Shown one piece after another: positions 1 to 6,107 of a stretch of DNA of 7,036 bases. A program made the position numbers and the translations under genes. Within the stretch, counting starts at the first letter, position 1. Every line of letters starts with the position of its first letter. Source of the DNA: an uncultured Desulfobulbaceae bacterium. GTDB taxonomy: Bacteria; Desulfobacterota; Desulfobulbia; Desulfobulbales; Desulfobulbaceae. The DNA lies in assembly GCA_945787305.1 (NCBI GenBank), contig CALZIH010000155.1, positions 1 to 7,036 on the forward strand. The letters run 5' to 3'. Below the pieces are notes generated by a model. That model searched no databases, was not told the DNA's origin, and saw nothing but the letters and a program-made list of their open reading frames with translations.

Positions 1-730
1 AATAATTTCAGATACTAAAAGGATATCTAAACCCATTATTGATATTTTCAATCTCCTTCAAGACGTATTATTTCATAGCACTAAAGCAAATTTACATCAA
101 CATTTTCAGAATGCCCCTACCGCTCCCCATTCACCCTATCCCTCAATTTCCCTGAGCACCTGAATGTCACAACCTACATACGCCGATACGGTCTGTAATC
201 ATTTTTATTAAGGCATCGACACTTAAATCCATATAGATTTTTCAAACCGAAAACGCTGTTCTAATACGTGCGGGGGTTAAAATTCCAGATCTGGAACGGT
301 AATGAGATTGAATTCCGCTTTGCAACTAATCGAGGCTTCCTCATAGACAGGACAATTTGGTTATGATCAATCATTTTAGATTGGACATCGAAATACACAA
401 ATTTTATATTAAATTTTCAAGGTGTTACTTAGGCACGATATGTAAAATTGCGGCAATATGTGGATTGGGCAGGCGATACATACAATTCCCGACAATTGTA
501 AGTTTGTTCAGCAAAACTAAATTATCATGGTCCAATTTTTAGGTGGATTTGAAAGTGAAATCTACGCACTGCGAAAAGAATCGATTAGTTCGGGATTTAT
601 AAAACTTTTGAGGTGAAAAATAATGAGATCGAAATGATTTTCGGATTTATAAACGCATTAATCCGCGATCACATTTGAAAAGAGAACCGAATCATCCACA
701 CGCATTTATATCGTTGGTTCCATGGCCAAG
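1..730. other. Gene-poor left end, no supported gene
   Basis: I find no convincing gene here. The longest open frame (357-542, plus) would start at TTG, has no Shine-Dalgarno sequence and gives a 61-residue product that resembles nothing I know. Several 20-35 codon frames lie on the plus strand (for example 268-366 and 525-617), but such lengths are expected by chance in AT-rich DNA. Visible structure consists of a perfect 14-bp palindrome at 283-296 and an 11-base direct repeat, GGATTTATAAA, at 593-603 and 643-653. A decayed gene is possible but I cannot name one. Confidence 0.5.
283..296. repeat. Perfect 14-bp palindrome
   Basis: TTCCAGATCTGGAA reads identically on both strands without mismatch. 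A symmetric site of this length is typical of an operator for a dimeric regulator, but no promoter or gene start is recognisable beside it, so its role is unknown. It may equally be chance. Confidence 0.4.
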
Positions 731-1783
731 TTACTCCTCGGGGTTGAATCGCTGGAATGCTGAAACAAGTTTATATCGCACAAACTGACAAAATGTTCTA
801 ATGCCGGAATCGCCCCAGAGCCGGTCAGAGATGTCCTTATGCACTATATATATTGTGTCGTCGAAATCCCAGAACACAATCGTTTTCCCTTTAGGTTTGA
901 ACCTGAGTAGGTCCTCTATATTGCGTAGGTTGGCTACATGCAGCATGAGGTAGTCTGCCTGGTTAGCGCTGATATCCTCATACAGCTTTTTCGTCAGGCC
1001 GTCGAAAGGAAGATATGTTGATGATTTAAGCCAGAACCCTTGACCGGTTGGTATGTTAGGATAATTTCGGTTTACATACTTGATTACATCACTGGAAATG
1101 GAGCTTATCATTACGTCGTTATCGCGTTTGCGGGCCTGGATATCAGCTATGATTTCATCGACCAAGCGCTCGTCTTCTTGATTGTCTCCCTGCGACTTTA
1201 TTTCAATGTTAAGTTTCTTTCTTAGAATGCCAATGACTTCATCATAGGCAGCGATTTCTCCGCGGGTTATTTCAGATAGTTCTGCGAATGTCGTATTGCC
1301 TATTGCTTTCAGGTTGCCATACAATCTTAGCATCCTTTTATCATGATAAACGACTATCCTTCGGTCTTTTGAGTATTGAACGTCAAACTCTATAAAAGCA
1401 TATTTGCTGTTTTTGTCAGCAGCCTTAAGAGCCGCCATTGTATTCTCCTTATGTTCTTCAGATGCGCCACGATGCGCTCCTGCCGTGCATCTGTATCCGT
1501 AACGGACTCGATTGCTTATTCCCCTCTGTTCAAGAATTTCGTCGAGGCTTGTTACGTAGGGCGGCATGGTACAACCGCTTACCATTGCTGTAAGCAAGAT
1601 TAATACGGAGACCGCGGAAAAAGGGTGTTTTTTGGGGGGCCGATTCTGGCCGAATGCTGATACGGCTGCGCGGCTTGCGCGGATGTAAATGATTTCATCC
1701 TGTCGGAAAATCCCTCGGGAACCGAAGCGGCGGACGATAGAAACTAATCTACGAAATATTGAAACAGCTTTCTCGATCATCAT
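731..1783 (-). CDS. Glycerophosphodiester phosphodiesterase domain lipoprotein
   Basis: This is predicted to hydrolyse glycerophosphodiesters to glycerol-3-phosphate and an alcohol, probably as a lipoprotein outside the inner membrane. GDPD hallmarks appear in order: H104-R105-G106, E113-N114-T115, E132-x-D134, H147-D148 and an IEIK segment further on. In this family these supply the acid-base histidines and metal-binding acidic residues. The domain fills roughly residues 98-330, the usual size. A hydrophobic stretch (about residues 55-69) ends in a lipobox, V-S-G-C, with C71 as the lipidation site. The oddity is the 70-residue, arginine-rich stretch before that cysteine; lipoprotein signals are usually 15-30 residues. 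No ATG, GTG or TTG lies in this frame between codon 2 and the hydrophobic core, so I kept the ATG at 1783, which has no clear Shine-Dalgarno. An alternative out-of-frame ATG lies at 1698 (see findings). Family call is confident; the start is not. Confidence 0.85.
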   Translation of the reverse strand: MMIEKAVSIFRRLVSIVRRFGSRGIFRQDEIIYIRASRAAVSAFGQNRPPKKHPFSAVSVLILLTAMVSGCTMPPYVTSLDEILEQRGISNRVRYGYRCTAGAHRGASEEHKENTMAALKAADKNSKYAFIEFDVQYSKDRRIVVYHDKRMLRLYGNLKAIGNTTFAELSEITRGEIAAYDEVIGILRKKLNIEIKSQGDNQEDERLVDEIIADIQARKRDNDVMISSISSDVIKYVNRNYPNIPTGQGFWLKSSTYLPFDGLTKKLYEDISANQADYLMLHVANLRNIEDLLRFKPKGKTIVFWDFDDTIYIVHKDISDRLWGDSGIRTFCQFVRYKLVSAFQRFNPEE

Positions 1784-1798
1784 CTCTAAAGATGGAAC

Positions 1799-1804
1799 AT
1801 TATA
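1799..1804 (-). promoter_or_regulatory. Consensus -10 element before the phosphodiesterase gene
   Basis: The minus strand reads TATAAT, a perfect sigma-70 -10 hexamer, only 15 bases before the ATG at 1783. No good -35 hexamer sits at 16-18 bases. If used, transcription would begin about 8-10 bases before that ATG, leaving no room for a ribosome binding site. This suggests either a near-leaderless message or a start codon further inside. Confidence 0.4.
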
Positions 1805-1893
1805 GCGTAAGTTGATTCTACATTTTTATCCATATATGGCATGTAATCTATACCTGGAGCCGAAAATCGCACGATACTATATTGTGGTTTGCG

Positions 1894-3279
1894 CTATTTG
1901 AGTTTACTTGATTTCCCTTTGCTTTTTCTCCTTGTTTCTTTTTCTAGTCTATACCATTTTCTTAATTTTTTTAATCCAGCTTGTCCGAGTACATCGTCAC
2001 GATCAAAATAAAAAGTGATTACATTACCAAGATAATCAATCAAACTCTCCCAACGTTCAAAATAAATATAAGAAAGCCGCCGAAAATAAGCTCTAAAAAA
2101 ACTTTCTAATAATTCTAACCTGTTTGCTTTCCATTCTCTTTTACTTTTATATAAAAATTTTATGACACCTACAGCTGAAATCATATCCCTTATCCCGATA
2201 TGAGTCTCTTTTATTATCTTAAAAAAGGGATCAACATATTTAATTTCATGCTTTTTGAAATAGTCTTCAAAGGTGTACATCTCTTCACGATCACACAACT
2301 GGCCGCCCATATTCACATCTTGTTCATGGAATGTAACATGAAACAATTCGTGATTTTGTTTCCGGGCTGTGCCTATCCCTATCTCTTCGGCTATAAACAG
2401 CAAATAATCTTCCAAGGATATAACTTCTTGCCCCGAATTAAAAAACCTTTCTAAAACCGGCATAAGTTTTCTCCCTGAATGTTGCCTTTTTATTGCCAGA
2501 TCTCTTAATAACGGAGAAATCCATTTTCGCAACCTAAATAGTCCTGGATCATCTAACTGCGAAATCTTTGATATCCTATGTGGACTGATTGCACAATTAA
2601 CAATTAGATATGGTAGCACCCTTTTTCCATCATCTCCGTATTCAGCTTCGTCAAAATTGCCCTTTCCATCAGGTAGGCTATACAATGGTTGATATGCCAA
2701 GAAATCAATAAACCCTTCGCTGTAAGGGCCCAATTTTTCAAATGATGTTAAAGCATTATTTTTTTCTATTTTACCTCCAACTCCAGTAAATTTTAATGAA
2801 TTCTTATTATAGGGTTTAGAAACCGGATCATGAAATAAACCCGATGATTTGAATGTTAATAATCTTCTATCGGGCAAAGGAATATAACATTGACGAAGAT
2901 TAGCAACCGGAAACTGCGCCTTGTCATAATGTCTATCCGTCACCGCAACAATAATTTTACCCCTTCTCGTCAATATTTCATTTGCCTGCTTAGGCTTACC
3001 ACAGAGAAAAATTCCTTTGTTTTCCATGATATAATCAGCAAGAATCTTATCCCCTTTTATCTTTTCCTCAGCTAACTTTTTGTTGCAAATTTCCATCTTT
3101 CCTGTTTTCTCTTCAGGCAATACCTGCATAAACACCGGTCTTAATATCCGATCATTTAACAAGGCCTGTTTAACTAACTTAATCGCTTCTGAATCAGAAT
3201 CGAATAATTTCACAATTTCCGGATATTTACCCAATCCTTCCTCTTTCAAATACTTATTCCATACCATTTCTTTAATCAT
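1894..3279 (-). CDS. Uncharacterised 461-residue protein, possibly SelO-like
   Basis: I do not recognise this protein with confidence. It has no signal peptide or clear membrane segment and ends in a lysine/arginine-rich tail (about 436-461), so it is probably cytoplasmic. The conserved-looking core lies at about 160-340: a glycine-rich SLKFTGVGGK (161-170), PYSEGF (185-190) with L-Y-S-L (199-202), a segment CAISPHRI (229-236), then H314 followed by H318, D321, N323, G325-G326 and D330 leading to Y335 and D339-Y340. In SelO/YdiU protein-AMPylating pseudokinases similar pieces occur in the same order (LKGxG loop, SEAM helix, APSxxR strand, HGxxNxDN loop, then a D in IDYG). The parallel is by eye and imperfect, and I give it about one chance in three. 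Coding sequence is markedly AT-rich. The start ATG at 3279 has no good Shine-Dalgarno; Met5 (3267) is an alternative. It lies 110 bases upstream of the phosphodiesterase gene on the same strand. Confidence 0.7.
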   Translation of the reverse strand: MIKEMVWNKYLKEEGLGKYPEIVKLFDSDSEAIKLVKQALLNDRILRPVFMQVLPEEKTGKMEICNKKLAEEKIKGDKILADYIMENKGIFLCGKPKQANEILTRRGKIIVAVTDRHYDKAQFPVANLRQCYIPLPDRRLLTFKSSGLFHDPVSKPYNKNSLKFTGVGGKIEKNNALTSFEKLGPYSEGFIDFLAYQPLYSLPDGKGNFDEAEYGDDGKRVLPYLIVNCAISPHRISKISQLDDPGLFRLRKWISPLLRDLAIKRQHSGRKLMPVLERFFNSGQEVISLEDYLLFIAEEIGIGTARKQNHELFHVTFHEQDVNMGGQLCDREEMYTFEDYFKKHEIKYVDPFFKIIKETHIGIRDMISAVGVIKFLYKSKREWKANRLELLESFFRAYFRRLSYIYFERWESLIDYLGNVITFYFDRDDVLGQAGLKKLRKWYRLEKETRRKSKGKSSKLK

Positions 3280-3283
3280 GATA

Positions 3284-3291
3284 GAGATCTC
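3284..3291. repeat. 8-bp palindrome next to the start of the 461-residue gene
   Basis: GAGATCTC lies five to twelve bases before the start codon at 3279 on the minus strand, where a ribosome binding site would be expected. It could be a small operator or be chance. Confidence 0.2.
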
Positions 3292-3413
3292 AACGATTAG
3301 CTGCCCCTTTTCTTCTCAATTGTAACTATGCGGATTGTTAGTTTGGAAGCGGCCTTACCGCATTAATGAATATTTTGGCCATAATGAAAATAGCGAAGTC
3401 CTCTATTCTGTGA

Positions 3414-3430
3414 CCCCCCGCCCCGGGGGG
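3414..3430. repeat. G-run/C-run hairpin in the gap between minus-strand genes
   Basis: Six C (3414-3419), a five-base GCCCC loop and six G (3425-3430) form a very GC-rich hairpin inside otherwise AT-rich DNA. It lies between the stop of the duplicated-domain gene (3523) and the start of the 461-residue gene (3279), on the path of a minus-strand transcript. It is not followed by a run of T on either strand, so it is not a textbook intrinsic terminator, though it could still attenuate or protect an RNA end. Confidence 0.45.
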
Positions 3431-3522
3431 CTCTATCGTTAGATTTAAAGGTTAAGAGGCGCTGATATCATGGGTGAAGATGGACATAAGCGCGGAGAAA
3501 GCTTGTTAGAAAAAGAAGTTGG

Positions 3523-4182
3523 TTAAGTAAAATTTTTTAGGTATTCAAACGGATTTTTATAAAATACCATCTCCTGCAAGTGCTTCAGTCTATCTTCTTC
3601 CTTTTTGCACTGAAAGAACGCCTGAGCAAAGTCATGGGTGAAAATATTGAAAGGAAAACGCCTCAAACGCAGCAGCCAATAGGTTAGGTGTTCTACAGTG
3701 TCTTCCAGTGCTTCCTGAATCCATGTGTATTCGGCTTGTTTGGTTTTGATAATAACTTGATCCATAATTTGATAATCTGAAACCGGAGTATGCACACTTA
3801 TATTATCATATGGAGGTGGATATAGAGTGTAATCAAACGGTATCTTCTTTACAAGGTCAACCGGAATTAAGAACTTGCTAAGATATTCAAACGGTTTATT
3901 ATATGCCACCAATTCCTTTAGATGTTTTAAATAATCCGTATCTTCCTCGCATTGAAAAAGGGCAGCGGCAAAGTCATGGTAAAATATTTCTTCGGTAAAC
4001 GGGCCATAGGATAAAAGATATTCAGCTAACGATTTAGGAGTTTGGTCTTTTTCAAGCCGCCATACATTAAAGCCCCCTTTCTCGGACTGGATAATAACCC
4101 CTTCAAATATTTGGTAACTTTCTTTAGGGTGGTTAAATAGCGGCTTTTTGTAGTTTTTGATTTCGTTATTGTTCTCAGACAT
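3523..4182 (-). CDS. Uncharacterised protein with a duplicated ~82-residue domain
   Basis: The protein consists of a short N-terminal lead, two tandem copies of one domain and a linker of about 32 residues. Residues 23-104 align with 137-218 with no gap, and I count 35 identities in 82 positions. The most conserved part is the second half of each copy: F-x4-HDFAxAxFQC at 62-78, with the same residues at 176-192 (the leading F offset by the copy spacing), then D-x-LKHL-x-E and PFEYL-x-x-F near each end. The first half starts YQI and VII in both. One cysteine (C78, C192), one histidine and one aspartate recur at matched places. There is no signal peptide or membrane segment. I do not recognise the domain. 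AGGGTGAG lies three bases before the ATG, and a good promoter sits just upstream (4212-4240), so this gene is probably transcribed on its own start. The copies differ too much for a recent duplication. Confidence 0.75.
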   Translation of the reverse strand: MSENNNEIKNYKKPLFNHPKESYQIFEGVIIQSEKGGFNVWRLEKDQTPKSLAEYLLSYGPFTEEIFYHDFAAALFQCEEDTDYLKHLKELVAYNKPFEYLSKFLIPVDLVKKIPFDYTLYPPPYDNISVHTPVSDYQIMDQVIIKTKQAEYTWIQEALEDTVEHLTYWLLRLRRFPFNIFTHDFAQAFFQCKKEEDRLKHLQEMVFYKNPFEYLKNFT

Positions 4183-4211
4183 ATTCTCACCCTAAGCTGT
4201 CAGTAGTTAAA

Positions 4212-4240
4212 TTTATAATCCACATCCAACATAGATTCAA
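4212..4240 (-). promoter_or_regulatory. Sigma-70-type promoter for the duplicated-domain gene
   Basis: On the minus strand TTGAAT (4235-4240) and TATAAA (4212-4217) are separated by exactly 17 bases. They match the -35 and -10 consensus at four and five of six positions. The predicted start near 4205 gives a leader of about 22 bases that includes the ribosome binding site at 4186-4193. Confidence 0.55.
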
Positions 4241-4887
4241 TTCTTCATTTCCCTTTTTAGCTGATTTTTATTCAACATAGTTAAAAATATCGCTTTGAAT
4301 GCCGTAAATTGGGTCAAGGGTTTTAAGAAATATAGGGGGTGCCGGTTCTAAGCGTATTGTAGAAGGGAAGATACGAGAGAAAGTGGTAAAATTTGAATTT
4401 TCTTGAGTTTCGTTGTTTATACAAATATCAATTCAAAAGGTGTTAGAAAGTTTAAGAGTGTTTTACGAAAATGGGCGGACCGGTTGTAGATTAGCTGAAC
4501 AAATACACAATAAAATCTATTAATTCAACGGATTCGATATAGGCACGTAATATACACTTTCACCAGATTTTAGATTAGTCAGGGGAAACCCACAAAGGCC
4601 GGGCGTTTTAGGTTTGTCCAACAAATCTTAACTTTTTGATCCCATCGTTATATGGAATAGTTCGTCTAGTACCCAGCCCTATTGAATCCCACCAATGTTT
4701 TCTTAAGGTACCTATGTCACACTTTTTAGGCCAAAATTGATTATCTTAGCTGAAGTTACATACAGTCAGGCTCCTCGATTACTTCGGGTGCCCATATGGC
4801 GCCTGAGTCCACTAAGATGATAAATACCGGTTGATTCCCTCAATTGTTTCATGTATCCAGATTCTGCCTGCAATAATTTCAGCTGAA
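4241..4887. other. Divergent intergenic region, possible decayed coding sequence
   Basis: No intact gene is visible between the two divergent gene groups. On the minus strand, several short open stretches in changing frames read like protein: about 4912-4815, then a segment ending at 4756, one at 4745-4608 (45 codons between stops) and one at 4627-4520 (35 codons). None has a start codon with a ribosome binding site. They could be remains of one broken gene, but frames of this length also occur by chance, and I do not recognise the products. Confidence 0.3.
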
Positions 4888-4915
4888 TTGATAGTCGTTA
4901 GTTTCTCAATATATC
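4888..4915 (+). promoter_or_regulatory. Putative promoter for the CMD-family gene
   Basis: TTGATA (4888-4893) and TATATC (4910-4915) are spaced by 16 bases. Each matches four of six consensus positions (TTGACA, TATAAT). A start near 4922 would give a short leader carrying the Shine-Dalgarno at 4931-4937. Moderate support only. Confidence 0.35.
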
Positions 4916-4930
4916 AGTGAATCGTTAAAC

Positions 4931-4937
4931 AAGGAGG
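4931..4937 (+). promoter_or_regulatory. Shine-Dalgarno that fixes a TTG start
   Basis: AAGGAGG is a full-strength ribosome binding site. It lies seven bases before TTG at 4945. No ATG is close enough to use it, the first in-frame ATG being 30 bases further on, so TTG is the likely initiation codon. Confidence 0.75.
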
Positions 4938-4944
4938 AAACAAA

Positions 4945-5307
4945 TTGGGCGAACAAGAAAAATTACATGGGAAAATGAGCCAAATGTGGAAGATCTATAA
5001 AACATGCATGCCTGATGTCGCCAGTGCCTATGATGAATTGCCTATGGAGGTATATAAGGACGGCGCGCTATCAGGCAAAATCAAGCGAATGATGGCTTTG
5101 ACTGGTGCTCTGGCGCACGGTTGCAGGGCCTGTATACTTTATCAAACGGAAGAAGCGTTGACCTTGGGCGCCACGGCGGAAGAGATTCTGGAAGCCTGCG
5201 CAGTGGCGATCTCTTTAGGCGGTACAATGGGAGCTGGAGAGACAACCCGTGTCGTTCAGTTTTTAGAGGAGAAAGGACTTTTGGAGGAGTTAAAAAGGGA
5301 CAATTAA
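4945..5307 (+). CDS. Carboxymuconolactone decarboxylase/AhpD-like family protein
   Basis: This 120-residue protein belongs to the CMD/AhpD all-helical fold, whose members are decarboxylases or peroxidase-linked thiol proteins. The core AHGCRACILY (57-66) carries the CxxC pair C60 and C63, followed by the usual LGAT-x-EEI turn and a small glycine-rich helix, SLGGTMGAGE. In AhpD the pair is CxxCxxxH, with a glutamate twelve residues before the first cysteine forming a proton relay. Here the histidine place is Q67 and the glutamate place is R48, so the relay is altered. I therefore infer a thiol-redox protein rather than a decarboxylase, without claiming a substrate. The start is TTG, chosen for the AAGGAGG seven bases upstream. 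It is the first gene of a same-strand trio with an acetyltransferase and a flavoprotein. Length is normal for a single-domain family member. Confidence 0.88.
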   Translation: MGEQEKLHGKMSQMWKIYKTCMPDVASAYDELPMEVYKDGALSGKIKRMMALTGALAHGCRACILYQTEEALTLGATAEEILEACAVAISLGGTMGAGETTRVVQFLEEKGLLEELKRDN

Positions 5308-5389
5308 TCCAATCACAACCATTCTCCAATTTTGAAGACGCTAAATCGTTTTATTCTCTTTTTTGGACAGGCAAATTAAAATAATAGAA

Positions 5390-5971
5390 ATGAAAAAAAT
5401 TAGTATTACATTTTTAGAAAAGAGCGACATTTCAGAGTCGTCAAGAGTTCTCAGTGAGGCAATGCTCAATGTCCATCTCCACATTGCAGTTTTTCAAGGT
5501 CATGGCGAAAAAGAACGCAAAATAATTGAAAAAATGTTTTTTGAGCTTTTGAGTGATTTACCAGGTATTACTTTCTTGGCGAGGATGAACAGGAAAATTG
5601 TAGGTGTGATGAGGATGAAAACCTGCAATGGCAGTAAATTTTCCAATGAGCACGCCCAAAGCGAAGATGTAGCTAATCTGGATTGGCGTAAATCCTATTG
5701 GCACAACGAATGGGCGCGGCATGATCCTTTAGATCAACACTGGCATCTTGGCCCTGTAGGTGTATTGCCATCACATCAAGGAAAAGGTATTGGCACAAAA
5801 CTTTTAAGTCGTTTCTGTCAAGAAGTGGATGCATGTTTATCACCAGCATACTTAGAGACAGATACAGACAAGAATGTGCGATTTTATGAGCGGTTCGGAT
5901 TTGAGGTTGTAAAAGAAACCGAAATATTTGATGTCAAAAACCGTTATATGTGGAGGCCCCCGGTATCGTAA
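5390..5971 (+). CDS. GNAT family N-acetyltransferase
   Basis: This is predicted to transfer an acetyl group from acetyl-CoA to an amine; the substrate is unknown. Numbered from the ATG at 5390 (193 residues), the acetyl-CoA pyrophosphate loop is HQGKGIG (129-135), preceded by strand LGPVGVLP. It is followed by the second half of the fold: YLETDTDKN (154-162), R-F-Y with the likely general acid Y166, and ERFGFEVV. The N-terminal half varies between families and gives no substrate clue. The frame is also open from a TTG at 5363, but that start has no ribosome binding site and begins nine residues earlier. The ATG is preferred, although its own Shine-Dalgarno is also poor, and translation may partly depend on the gene upstream, which stops 82 bases earlier. 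The last residues (MWRPP) end the fold as usual. Confidence 0.88.
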   Translation: MKKISITFLEKSDISESSRVLSEAMLNVHLHIAVFQGHGEKERKIIEKMFFELLSDLPGITFLARMNRKIVGVMRMKTCNGSKFSNEHAQSEDVANLDWRKSYWHNEWARHDPLDQHWHLGPVGVLPSHQGKGIGTKLLSRFCQEVDACLSPAYLETDTDKNVRFYERFGFEVVKETEIFDVKNRYMWRPPVS

Positions 5972-5997
5972 GTTCGCTTATCGAATGAACCATTAGA

Positions 5998-6003
5998 TAT
6001 AAT
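5998..6003 (+). promoter_or_regulatory. -10-like element before the flavoprotein gene
   Basis: TATAAT is a perfect -10 hexamer 26 bases after the acetyltransferase stop. The best upstream partner, TTCGCT at 5973-5978, is poor and spaced at 19 bases. If active it would give the flavoprotein gene its own transcript with a leader of about 100 bases. Confidence 0.3.
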
Positions 6004-6095
6004 CCTGCTGTTGTTTCTGGTAGGGTATGGCATTTATTTTAGCAATTTTTGCAGTTTCTTTGTGGTTTTAAAAACTTGTGATTGCTCCAAATAAA

Positions 6096-6100
6096 AGGAG
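6096..6100 (+). promoter_or_regulatory. Ribosome binding site that decides the flavoprotein start
   Basis: AGGAG lies seven bases before the ATG at 6108. The frame is open further upstream to 6078, but that position lacks a ribosome binding site, and the family N-terminus (MKVVAFNGSPR) begins exactly at 6108. Confidence 0.8.
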
Positions 6101-6107
6101 AAGATTA

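Noticed and set aside
357..542. 61-codon plus-strand open frame
   Set aside because: It starts at TTG without a ribosome binding site, the product has no recognisable features and the length is within chance expectation.
684..720. Terminator for the phosphodiesterase gene (GAACC...GGTTC followed by TCTTTTC on the minus strand)
   Set aside because: The stem is only five base pairs with a 27-base loop, too weak to call.
1830..1839. Palindrome CCATATATGG upstream of the phosphodiesterase -10 element
   Set aside because: A ten-base, AT-rich palindrome is not rare in this composition and no second copy or known operator match was seen.
3285..3444. Possible integron attC site
   Set aside because: GTTAGAT at 3438-3444 fits the core GTTRRRY, and the complementary arm near 3288 is loosely similar, but it violates the RYYYAAC consensus and the arms pair poorly. 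No integrase or regular cassette layout is present, and other GTTRRRY matches in the window look random.
3470..3526. 18-codon ATG frame starting MGEDGHKRGE
   Set aside because: The composition is protein-like and AAGAGG lies upstream, but the spacing of about 11 bases is poor, the frame is very short and it runs into the end of the convergent gene.
5081..5384. Other open frames overlapping the CMD-family gene (5081-5329 minus, 5121-5384 plus)
   Set aside because: They are shadows of the real coding frame, without ribosome binding sites or family motifs.
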